Below, in pieces: positions 1 to 11,506 of a stretch of DNA of 13,409 nucleotides. Both the position numbers and the translations under genes were made by a program. How positions within the stretch are numbered: the stretch's first letter is position 1; every line of letters begins with the position of its first letter. The DNA is from Clostridiales bacterium (lineage in GTDB: Bacteria > Bacillota > Clostridia > Oscillospirales > Oscillospiraceae), in NCBI GenBank assembly GCA_021203685.1, contig JAJQAS010000114.1, positions 1-13,409 on the forward strand, written 5' to 3'. The notes beneath the pieces were generated by a model. It searched no databases and was not told where the DNA came from. It saw nothing but the letters and a program-made list of their open reading frames with translations.

Positions 1-2180
<2,180 letters not shown>

Positions 2181-2202
2181 AGACGAGGAGGTAAATTGAG
2201 AT

Positions 2203-6108
<3,906 letters not shown>

Positions 6109-6131
6109 CACTCAACCAACTTAGGATAACG

Positions 6132-6161
6132 GCCCCGTCCGCTTCGGCGGACGGGGCTTTT
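6132..6161 (+). terminator. Rho-independent terminator of rpoBC
   Basis: A perfect 11-bp stem (GCCCCGTCCGC / GCGGACGGGGC) is closed by a TTCG tetraloop and followed directly by TTTT. It begins 23 bases after the rpoC stop and ends the rpoB-rpoC transcript. Confidence 0.95.
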
Positions 6162-6169
6162 ATTGCTGC

Positions 6170-6204
6170 AAAAAAGCGCCCACAGAAAAACCTGCGAGCG
6201 CTTT
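6170..6204 (-). terminator. Probable terminator of the minus-strand carboxypeptidase operon
   Basis: Read on the minus strand this is AAAGCGCTCGCAG, a six-base loop, then CTGTGGGCGC followed by six T. The 13-bp stem is continuous only on the minus strand, because two G-U pairs become C/A mismatches on the plus strand. That asymmetry assigns it to the leftward transcript of the two D,D-carboxypeptidase genes. It lies about 215 bases beyond the stop of the second gene, so the mRNA would carry a long 3' untranslated segment. Confidence 0.7.
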
Positions 6205-6261
6205 GTCATCTTTATCATAAATGAGAGATTTGGGCAAAGCACAAACGAACCGTCAAGAACT

Positions 6262-6326
6262 CGCCCTCTTGCCTCCCCTGAAAGGGGAGGAGGGCCGCCG
6301 CCTTTAGGCGGTGGCGGAGGGGTTTT
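6262..6326. repeat. Two-hairpin intergenic element, dispersed-repeat-like
   Basis: Two adjacent GC-rich hairpins occupy the gap between convergent genes. The first is CCTCCCCT / AGGGGAGG (6272-6279 with 6283-6290). The second is GCCGCCGCC / GGCGGTGGC (6294-6302 with 6307-6315). They are followed by GGAGGGGTTTT. This layout resembles short intergenic palindromic sequences common in many clostridial genomes; whether it is repeated elsewhere in this genome cannot be seen here. The remaining bases to 6418 hold only short GGCTA/TAGCC-type inverted motifs and no gene. Confidence 0.5.
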
Positions 6327-6418
6327 CGCTGGAATCACTGATAAGTCCGATTCAACGGAGCAACTGCAAAACTAGCGGCACCTGGCTAACGGCTAAAAGC
6401 TAATAGCCAACAGCTCCC

Positions 6419-7807
6419 TTACCTTCTCCGCCGCCGACTGCCCCGGTAGCCGCCGCCGCTGCGCCGCCCGCCGGAGTAACTGCCGCCGCCGCTGCGCCGG
6501 ACCTTGCGGAACAGGGTCAGCCGCAGGATCAGCGCCAGGATCGCCACCGCCACCAGCACCAGCAGCGCCTTGATATACCAGCGGGAGAGCAGGTCCAGCA
6601 CCATGTCCTTTCGCTTGAGGAACACGGAAGCCTCCACGTCGTTGACCGCCACCAGGTTCACCGCCGCATACTCCTCCCCGTCCAGGTAGAGCACCAGCGT
6701 CCCCAACACGTCGCCCGCCTCCACCGGAGCCTCCACCGAGCTGCGCAGGGTGGGGACGACGGTGAAGCTGTCGGCGGTGATGTCGTTGGGCAGCTCTGCC
6801 TCGATGCTTTCCTCGGGGGCCACGCTGACCGAATCCGCCTCGGTAGACAGGGTGACGGGCACCGAGCCGTAGGTGTCCTTTTTGTCCACGATGGTGATGG
6901 TGGAGAAGTTGTCGAACCCCCACTGGAGCAGCGTGGAGCTTTCGGTGAAATGGGTGTAGTTGACAGAGCCATCGGAGTTTGTAGTCGGCTCACAGCCGAT
7001 GACCACAGAAATCAGCGTCTTGCCGTCCTGTTCCGCCGCGGCCAGGAGGTTGTAACCTCCCTCGTCGGTGGTGCCGGTCTTGATGCCGATACAGGCGCTG
7101 TAGACATAGCCGCTGTAGCGCAGATTGGAGAGCAGGCCGTTGGTGTTGTAGAAGTGCCGCTTCTCCGAGAGGTTGGTGGCGTCCACATAGTATTCCGTGG
7201 TGGCAACGATCTCCCGGAACTGGCTGTAGCCCATGGCTGCCTTGGCGATCAGGTAGAGGTCGCTGCAAGAGCTGTAGTGGTCATCGTCGGGCATTCCGTG
7301 GGTGTTGACAAAATTGGTGTTGGTGCAGCCCAGCTCCCTGGCCCGGGTGTTCATCTCCTCCACAAAGCTGTCGGTAGAGCCGCTGATTGCCTCGGCCAGG
7401 ATGTTGGCCGCCTCGTTGGCGGAGGCCACCAGCATACAGTAGAGCAGGTCCTCCACCGTCATCACCTCGCCAGGCTGGATGTTCTGGTTGCTGGAGGTGG
7501 AGTCCAGGTCAAACCAGCAGTCATCGTAGGCGGTGATCTCATCGTCCAGGGACAGGTCCCCCGCCTCAATGTGCTCGAAGACCAGCAGGGCGGTCATCAC
7601 CTTGGTGATGCTGGCGGGGCAGATGGCCTCGTCCGCGTTGTCGGAGTAGAGCACCACGTCGGTGTCCATATCCACCAGCAGAGCGGCCTCGGCGTCCACC
7701 TCCATGCTGTCCAATATCTCAGAGGAGGAAGCGGCGGCGGTGGGGGTCAGCATGGAGACAACCAGGGCCAAAATCAGAAACAGGGAGAAAAAAGAACGTT
7801 TTTTCAT
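6419..7807 (-). CDS. D-alanyl-D-alanine carboxypeptidase (DacF/PBP5 type, peptidase S11)
   Basis: Low-molecular-weight penicillin-binding protein that trims the terminal D-Ala from peptidoglycan pentapeptides outside the membrane. The 462-residue product starts at the ATG at 7807-7805, which has an AGAGGA ribosome binding site seven bases upstream; a GTG seven codons earlier has none. A signal peptide (MKK plus a hydrophobic stretch, likely cut near residue 26) precedes the catalytic domain, which has S66-I-T-K69, S129-A-N131 and K243-T-G245. A beta-rich PBP5 C-terminal-type domain follows, then a membrane segment at about 410-433. The last 29 residues are an unusual Arg/Gly/Ser tail ending RGSRRRRR, probably cytoplasmic. 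It is the second gene of a tandem pair, 41 bases after its paralogue. Family assignment is firm; the particular paralogue name is not. Confidence 0.93.
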   Translation of the reverse strand: MKKRSFFSLFLILALVVSMLTPTAAASSSEILDSMEVDAEAALLVDMDTDVVLYSDNADEAICPASITKVMTALLVFEHIEAGDLSLDDEITAYDDCWFDLDSTSSNQNIQPGEVMTVEDLLYCMLVASANEAANILAEAISGSTDSFVEEMNTRARELGCTNTNFVNTHGMPDDDHYSSCSDLYLIAKAAMGYSQFREIVATTEYYVDATNLSEKRHFYNTNGLLSNLRYSGYVYSACIGIKTGTTDEGGYNLLAAAEQDGKTLISVVIGCEPTTNSDGSVNYTHFTESSTLLQWGFDNFSTITIVDKKDTYGSVPVTLSTEADSVSVAPEESIEAELPNDITADSFTVVPTLRSSVEAPVEAGDVLGTLVLYLDGEEYAAVNLVAVNDVEASVFLKRKDMVLDLLSRWYIKALLVLVAVAILALILRLTLFRKVRRSGGGSYSGGRRSGGGYRGSRRRRR

Positions 7808-7848
7808 GGGAAAATCCTCTCGCGGCACAATTGATGCAATTTATTTCG

Positions 7849-9219
7849 TCATTTAGAAGGGCGGCGGCGCTTTTTTTGCCAGCGGTGATACCGCCGCCGA
7901 AGGGCCTGCACCAGGAAGAACAGCAGCACCAGCCCCACCACTCCCCCCGCCACAGCAGCAGCTGTGGGGAACGGCTCGGCGGTCTCGCTGAGAGACCGGA
8001 GGTGGGTCAAAATGGGGGGCAGCCGCTCCACCTCCTCGGCGGCCAGCAGCTCCACGGCGCCGTAGGTGACGCCGTCCAGCGAAACAGTCAGCGTCCCCAC
8101 CGTCTCCCCGGCGGTAACGGGGGCCTGGATGGAATCGGGCAGCTCCGTCTCATAGGTCAGGTCGGCGGCGTCCACATCGTTGGGCAGGTAGGTGGTCAGA
8201 CTGTCCGCCGCCAGCAGCTCCACGGAGTCCGCGTCCCTGGCGTCCTCCACCGCAACGGTGGCCTGGGCGGAGCCTTCCTCCACCAGCGTCACCTGGCTGA
8301 AATTCTCAAAGCCCCACTCGTAGAGCCGGACGCTCTCGGAGAATTGCAGCCGGTCCCGGCTGCCGTCCAGGTTGATGAGCCAGTTGCAGCCCATCATCAC
8401 ACAGCACAGGGTCTCTCCGTCTTTCTCCGCGTAGGAGAGCAGGCAGTACCCCGCCAGATAGGTGGACCCGGTCTTTCCGCCCACGCAGTAGTCGTAGAGG
8501 TAGGTGGAATAGGAGTGGTCAGTGATCAGGGCGTTGGTGTTGTACAGTTTCCGCGCAGAGGAAACATTGGTGGCGGGGACCGTGTACTCTGTGGCGCCGA
8601 TGATGGCCCGGTACGTCTCGTACTGGTAAGCGGCCTTGGCGATGCGGTACAGGTCGTCGCAGGTGGTGTAGTGGTTTTTGTTGTGCAGCCCACTGGGGTT
8701 GACGAAGTTGGAACCGGTGCAGCCCAGGGCGGCGGCGGTCTCGTTCATCTCCTCCGCGAAGTCCTCGATGGAGCCGCTGACCGCCTCGGCCAGCACGTTG
8801 GCCGCGTCGCAGTGAGACGGGAGCAGGAGCATATAGAGCAGATTTTCGATCGTCAGCTGCTCCCCGGTGACGATGTTGCCCAGCGCCGCCTGGGAGGTCA
8901 GCCCCTGTTTGAAGGTGCTGCTGGCGGTGACGACGGTGTCCAGGCTCAGGTCCCCCGCCTCGATGTGTTGGAGCACCACCAGGGCGGTGAGGATCTTGGT
9001 GACGCTGGCCGGATAGATCTGCTCGCTGTTGTCCTGGCCGTAGAGGACGGCGTCGGTGTTCATCTCCACCAGCAGACAGGAGCCGCAGTTGACCTCCATG
9101 TCGCTGACCAGCGCAGACGAGGTGACGGGGGCAAAATCCGCTGCCTGGGCGGGGACCGCCAGCAGGCCGCAGCAAAACAGGGTCAGGACAAACAGAACGC
9201 TAAAACGAATCTTTTTCAT
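7849..9219 (-). CDS. D-alanyl-D-alanine carboxypeptidase-like penicillin-binding protein with SHC in motif 2
   Basis: Paralogue of the next gene, 456 residues and first in the pair. It has a signal peptide (cleavage likely after AVPAQA, near residue 26), a peptidase S11 domain with S72-V-T-K75 and K249-T-G251, a PBP5 C-terminal-type domain, and a membrane segment near 418-439 followed by a very basic tail (WQKKRRRPSK). Motif 2, normally SxN, reads S135-H-C137 here; the cysteine codon TGC is at 8811-8809. A cysteine at this place is known from the Streptomyces K15 D,D-transpeptidase (SGC), so the enzyme may still be active but with altered donor/acceptor or deacylation behaviour. The ATG at 9219 has no strong ribosome binding site. 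The gene probably shares one transcript with its paralogue. Confidence 0.9.
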   Translation of the reverse strand: MKKIRFSVLFVLTLFCCGLLAVPAQAADFAPVTSSALVSDMEVNCGSCLLVEMNTDAVLYGQDNSEQIYPASVTKILTALVVLQHIEAGDLSLDTVVTASSTFKQGLTSQAALGNIVTGEQLTIENLLYMLLLPSHCDAANVLAEAVSGSIEDFAEEMNETAAALGCTGSNFVNPSGLHNKNHYTTCDDLYRIAKAAYQYETYRAIIGATEYTVPATNVSSARKLYNTNALITDHSYSTYLYDYCVGGKTGSTYLAGYCLLSYAEKDGETLCCVMMGCNWLINLDGSRDRLQFSESVRLYEWGFENFSQVTLVEEGSAQATVAVEDARDADSVELLAADSLTTYLPNDVDAADLTYETELPDSIQAPVTAGETVGTLTVSLDGVTYGAVELLAAEEVERLPPILTHLRSLSETAEPFPTAAAVAGGVVGLVLLFFLVQALRRRYHRWQKKRRRPSK

Positions 9220-9388
9220 AAAATCACGTCAAATTGTGTTATATCGGACTGCGCGAGGGACGAACCGGCGCTTCCTTGCGGCGACTGGACGCAGCCCATT
9301 TTCCTGAGAAAACGGCGCGAGCCAAAAGCGTGCCCTGCACAGGGGAATCTTTGTGTGTATCGTACTTGTCAAGGGACAACCAAAAATC

Positions 9389-9417
9389 ATTATAACAGGT
9401 GAACGGGCAGACTGCAA
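9389..9417 (-). promoter_or_regulatory. Extended -10 promoter for the carboxypeptidase operon
   Basis: On the minus strand, TTGCAG (9417-9412) is separated by 17 bases from a perfect TATAAT (9394-9389), preceded by the extended -10 dinucleotide as TGTTATAAT. It lies about 170 bases upstream of the first carboxypeptidase ATG and would give a leader of about 160 nt. Confidence 0.65.
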
Positions 9418-9597
9418 TGGGAAAGTCGGAGAAAATTTGTGAAAAAGCAGAAATAAATGGAGATAGCGCCGCAGAGGCCGTCTTTTTCTTCCGGCGCTGA
9501 GGCAGCTGCGTGCCTCTAAGGGGTAAAATTAGGGGTAGTCGGCGCTTGCCGTTCCACCGCTTCGCACTGTTTTGCTGGAAAATCGGCAGATAACATG
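9418..9597. other. Non-coding chromosomal spacer between the carboxypeptidase promoter and the attachment site
   Basis: No credible gene is seen here. It contains an inverted repeat AGCGCCG / CGGCGCT (9465-9471 with 9492-9498), a small hairpin GAGGCA / TGCCTC (9499-9504 with 9511-9516) without a T-run, and a GGGGT-N7-GGGGT direct repeat at 9520-9536 that recurs inside the prophage at 9769-9785. Confidence 0.5.
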
Positions 9598-9632
9598 AAA
9601 AAGGACTGAAACCTGTTACAGTTCCAGTCCTT
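9598..9632 (-). terminator. Host tRNA-type terminator left behind at the prophage edge
   Basis: On the minus strand AAGGACTG pairs with CAGTCCTT, extended inward by several weaker pairs, and is followed by TTTTT. The stem begins five bases after the CCA of the tRNA fragment at 9638-9660, the spacing expected for a tRNA gene terminator. This shows that the sequence to the left is the original downstream flank of the tRNA gene, that is, host DNA. Confidence 0.8.
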
Positions 9633-9637
9633 TTCCT

Positions 9638-9660
9638 TGGCGCAGAAGAAGGGATTTGAA
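9638..9660 (-). other. Prophage attachment site: 23-base tRNA 3' end
   Basis: The minus strand reads TTCAAAT (T-loop), CCCTT (3' T-stem), CTTCTGC (3' acceptor strand), G (discriminator) and an encoded CCA. Upstream of the T-loop the expected T-stem partner AAGGG is absent and the sequence turns to AT-rich phage DNA, so only the tRNA tail is present. This is the usual product of tyrosine-recombinase integration into a tRNA gene. The inferred acceptor 5' strand is GCAGAAG. Loop and stem resemble clostridial tRNA-Leu or tRNA-Ser; the discriminator G fits Ser better than Leu, so the identity is left open. Confidence 0.8.
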
Positions 9661-9668
9661 TTTTTTCG

Positions 9669-9751
9669 ATTTGCGGAAATGCGCGGCAAATAGCGACGTT
9701 TCCAGTCTACCGCCCGTTGCAATTTCGCACATTTGCGGAAATATGCGGCAA
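9669..9751. repeat. Direct repeats beside the attachment core, possible integrase/excisionase arm sites
   Basis: Two 21-base copies at 9669-9689 and 9731-9751 share ATTTGCGGAAAT, two variable bases, then GCGGCAA, and are 62 bases apart. A partial third copy (TACGGCAAAC) follows at about 9754. They lie within 100 bases of the attachment core on the prophage side, where arm-type recombinase sites are expected. No gene is supported between 9661 and 9815. Confidence 0.5.
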
Positions 9752-9814
9752 TGTACGGCAAACTCTACGGGGTCAAAATTGGGGTCATACTTCATGCCAC
9801 CTCGTTTTCCTTCC

Positions 9815-9850
9815 AAAAAAGGAAAGTAGCTTGGAGCCAAGCCACTTTCC
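9815..9850 (-). terminator. Terminator at the end of the prophage minus-strand genes
   Basis: On the minus strand a 14-bp stem (GGAAAGTGGCTTGG / CCAAGCTACTTTCC, one G-U pair, two-base loop) is followed by six T. It begins five bases after the stop of the AP2 remnant and ends the last prophage transcript before the attachment site. Confidence 0.9.
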
Positions 9851-9855
9851 ATACC

Positions 9856-10068
9856 CTACTTCTTATGTTCCTCCAGCATCGGCGCATAATATTCTTCTTC
9901 GGCGCGTTCTCGCGCCTTTGCCGCATCTTCTATCTTTTTAAAATATCCAAGGTGGATTTTCTTGCCTTGAAACCCGATGGTAGCGCACCACTTCTGCTGG
10001 CCTTTGTGCCAGTGGACGCCCTGCAATCTCCGCCATGTACGCCGGATTTGCCTCCCATGCCCGGCGTA
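9856..10068 (-). pseudogene. AP2-domain remnant (3' end of a phage AP2/HNH-type gene)
   Basis: The frame open between TAG and 9856 encodes a clear AP2-type DNA-binding domain from 10026 onward. It begins LQGVHWHKGQQKW, continues with ATIGFQGKKIHLGYF, and ends with an acidic/basic helix (AAKARERAEEEYYAPMLEEH) and TAG at 9858-9856. Such domains are common at the C-terminus of phage HNH homing endonucleases. There is no ATG or GTG in frame, no ribosome binding site and no HNH part, so this is best read as the surviving 3' end. It overlaps the Spo0A-domain gene in the +1 frame, and the overlap probably marks a recombination or deletion junction near 10015-10027. Translation by frameshift from the upstream gene is possible but unsupported. 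Confidence 0.65.
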
Positions 10069-10246
10069 CTACGGTGCGAAGGTTCCGCTCCACAGCTGTC
10101 CAGTTCTTGTCGGTGGCCTGGCCTACTGGTGTGTAGATTTGCCGCACAAGGGCGGCCAGCCGGTCCGGTTCCTCCAGCGTCAGATGGATGGCAAGACACA
10201 TTTCCCGGTAGCCGGTGTAGTGTGGGCAGATACCCAGGCGGTGCAA
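9938..10246 (-). CDS. Spo0A C-terminal (effector) domain protein, probably damaged at both ends
   Basis: The 102-residue frame resembles the DNA-binding effector domain of the sporulation regulator Spo0A, found as small stand-alone proteins in phages and mobile elements of gut clostridia. Visible are LGICPHYTGYREMCLAIHL, a segment like the Spo0A ALTKxLYPxVA region (ALVRQIYTPVGQAT), and the recognition-helix motif W-T-A-V-E-R-N-L-R (residues 49-57). The receiver domain is absent. The good ribosome binding site GGGAGGT (10279-10273) is seven bases before an ATG (10265-10263) that is followed at once by TGA. Removing one base at 10262 would join that ATG to this frame as MEINFTLHRLG. As it stands only TTG at 10246, or an ATT, could start it. 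The C-terminus after residue 76 lacks the usual hydrophobic ending and overlaps an AP2 domain in another frame. Family call is good; function as a working protein is doubtful. Confidence 0.7.
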   Translation of the reverse strand: MHRLGICPHYTGYREMCLAIHLTLEEPDRLAALVRQIYTPVGQATDKNWTAVERNLRTVVRRAWEANPAYMAEIAGRPLAQRPAEVVRYHRVSRQENPPWIF

Positions 10247-10296
10247 TGTAAAGTTAATTTCACATGGATTTTACCTCCCGAAAATATTTCATGGAG

Positions 10297-10326
10297 ATAA
10301 TACACTATTTCTTTCGTATTTGGTAA
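10297..10326 (-). promoter_or_regulatory. Candidate promoter of the Spo0A-domain gene
   Basis: On the minus strand TTACCA (10326-10321, four of six consensus bases) is 18 bases from TATTAT (10302-10297). It lies directly upstream of the ribosome binding site at 10279-10273. The weak -35 fits a promoter that needs an activator, and the two 0A boxes begin three bases upstream of it. Confidence 0.5.
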
Positions 10327-10328
10327 TT

Positions 10329-10355
10329 TTCGACAAAACTAGTGGTTTTTCGACA
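10329..10355 (-). promoter_or_regulatory. Two tandem Spo0A boxes (TGTCGAA)
   Basis: The minus strand carries two exact TGTCGAA heptamers, at 10335-10329 and 10355-10349, in the same orientation and 20 bases apart (about two helical turns). TGTCGAA is the established core of the Spo0A binding site. The proximal copy, in the context TTTTGTCGAAAA, lies three bases upstream of the candidate -35. The downstream gene encodes a Spo0A-type DNA-binding domain, so either it or the host Spo0A could act here. Confidence 0.6.
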
Positions 10356-10366
10356 CAAATTTATTC

Positions 10367-10402
10367 AAAAAAAAGAAAGCGGCCCGTTTCCGAGTCGCTT
10401 TC
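10367..10402 (-). terminator. Terminator of the prophage cargo operon
   Basis: On the minus strand GAAAGCG pairs with CGCTTTC, extended inward by four further pairs past one A/C mismatch, and capped by a GAAA tetraloop. Eight T follow. It ends the three-gene operon whose last stop is at 10512. Confidence 0.92.
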
Positions 10403-10451
10403 CCTTTGGGGATTAAGTTTCAAGCCCCTGGCCCTGGAATTGCTGGGGCCG

Positions 10452-10477
10452 CTCCTGTGGAGCATCCACCACAGGAG
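10452..10477. other. Hairpin in the 3' untranslated part of the cargo operon
   Basis: A perfect 9-bp inverted repeat CTCCTGTGG / CCACAGGAG encloses eight bases and has no T-run on either strand. It sits between the last cargo gene and the terminator. No gene is seen from 10403 to 10511. Confidence 0.5.
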
Positions 10478-10511
10478 AATGAAGTTATTGTATCACGGCT
10501 TGTCGGAGCTG

Positions 10512-11153
10512 TCAACTCTTGCGCCTGTGGTCGGGCCATGGTTCTGAGGCCGAAATCAGCCAGTCCCTGCCAACCTTCCTCGCGGAATAGAAAGCACCAC
10601 GGCCAGCTTTCTGCCGTGCTGTCGCCGGGTCCTTGCCGTTCCGCCTGGCATACTCCGCCAACGGAATCAGCGTGGATTCCCGCCATATCGTCACGCCGTC
10701 TTCGTCCGATGTTTCCTCCATCACGTCTGGGTGCAGCCGCGCCCAATCGCGGAGAATGTCGTTCACGTCTTCCGGGCCGAAGCAGGGGAGGATTTCGATT
10801 TTCGGGTAAATTCTGGGGTTGTTCGCCATGGCCGCAAGCCCTTTGGCAGCGGTGGGCGTGATTTGCTCCAGCTCCCATGCTGCAAGAAGGTGATACGCTT
10901 CCCTGCCCAGGGTACGGATGTGCTCGGCGTGAGTTTCCGCTTCATCTGCCGCCTTTTCTTCCTCTGTGGGTGTGAGCGGCTCCCCATCCCACAGGATGTC
11001 AGCCGCCATCTCGAAGAGTTCTTTTTCTTCGGTGGCGTCCAGCGCTTCGAGCTTCGCTGCCAGTGCCTTGATTTTGTCGTGTCCGCCCTCTACGCGGTGC
11101 AAATCCCGCGCAAATTCGGGGTCAGCGTGCAGCCAATCTTTATAAAGTTCCAT
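10512..11153 (-). CDS. Prophage cargo protein with C-terminal helix-turn-helix domain
   Basis: The 213-residue product is the last gene of the cargo operon. The start has a GAGAGGAG ribosome binding site six bases upstream that overlaps the end of the preceding gene, 12 bases away, which implies coupled translation. Residues 1-150 are acidic and mostly helical-looking (for example KIKALAAKLEALDATEEKELFEM in part) and are not recognised. From about residue 161 the sequence IPLAEYARRNGKDPATARQK, followed by GAFYSARKVGRDWLI, matches the small MerR/excisionase-like helix-turn-helix common in clostridial mobile elements (LAEYA-x-x-NG-K...VRQK...A-x-KxGRDWxI). A DNA-binding regulator of its own operon or of phage genes is the simplest guess; this is inference. 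Confidence 0.75.
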   Translation of the reverse strand: MELYKDWLHADPEFARDLHRVEGGHDKIKALAAKLEALDATEEKELFEMAADILWDGEPLTPTEEEKAADEAETHAEHIRTLGREAYHLLAAWELEQITPTAAKGLAAMANNPRIYPKIEILPCFGPEDVNDILRDWARLHPDVMEETSDEDGVTIWRESTLIPLAEYARRNGKDPATARQKAGRGAFYSARKVGRDWLISASEPWPDHRRKS

Positions 11154-11165
11154 GATGTTCTCCTC

Positions 11166-11483
11166 TCAAGCAGTAGTGTCGGTGTCGATGAGGGTGATCC
11201 TTTCGCCAGTGTCCCAGTTTTCCACCCACACTTTGTGGTGGGTGTGCATCTTTCGGTCCGCTCCCTTGCCCTCGAAGGCCCAGGAAGTTTTGCCGTCCAA
11301 CTGCCAGAAATTATCCTTGCCATCACAGAAAACTTTGTTGAGGGTGAAATGCGGGTTGAAGTCGTCCGGAACTTCGACCTCGTAAGGGGTAATATGAAAA
11401 TCTCCGTTGCTGTTGACGCTGGCGCAGTAATTGTCCTTACCCTCGTAGGGATTGTATACGCCGTAGATGGTAACTTTCTTCAT
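11166..11483 (-). CDS. Hypothetical prophage cargo protein, 105 residues
   Basis: Not recognised. A strong ribosome binding site (AAAGGAGA, spacing eight) sets the ATG at 11483. The product is soluble-looking, rich in aromatic residues, His and Asp (YGVYNPYEGKDNY, DNFWQLDGKTSWAFEG, HTHHKVWVENWDTG), and suggests a compact beta-rich fold. No signal peptide or membrane segment is seen, and the two cysteines are far apart. It is the middle gene of the operon between 11882 and 10512. Small proteins in such independently transcribed prophage units often act against host defences or competing phages, but nothing in the sequence shows this directly. Confidence 0.75.
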   Translation of the reverse strand: MKKVTIYGVYNPYEGKDNYCASVNSNGDFHITPYEVEVPDDFNPHFTLNKVFCDGKDNFWQLDGKTSWAFEGKGADRKMHTHHKVWVENWDTGERITLIDTDTTA

Positions 11484-11506
11484 GGTGTTCGTCTCCTTTC
11501 TGTGGT

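Noticed and set aside
9367..9372. Perfect TTGACA on the minus strand upstream of the carboxypeptidase operon
   Set aside because: No acceptable -10 lies 15-19 bases downstream; the extended -10 promoter just upstream explains the operon better.
7831..9402. 523-codon plus-strand open frame, and a similar one at 6950-7834
   Set aside because: Both mirror the two carboxypeptidase genes, have Gly/Gln/His/Val-rich shadow composition and no ribosome binding sites.
9638..9660. Complete tRNA gene
   Set aside because: Only T-loop, 3' T-stem, acceptor 3' strand and CCA are present; no anticodon or D arm is found upstream.
9516..9852. Small minus-strand open frames across the attachment site
   Set aside because: They span the terminator and tRNA fragment, lack ribosome binding sites and resemble no protein; the direct repeats account for their patterned sequence.
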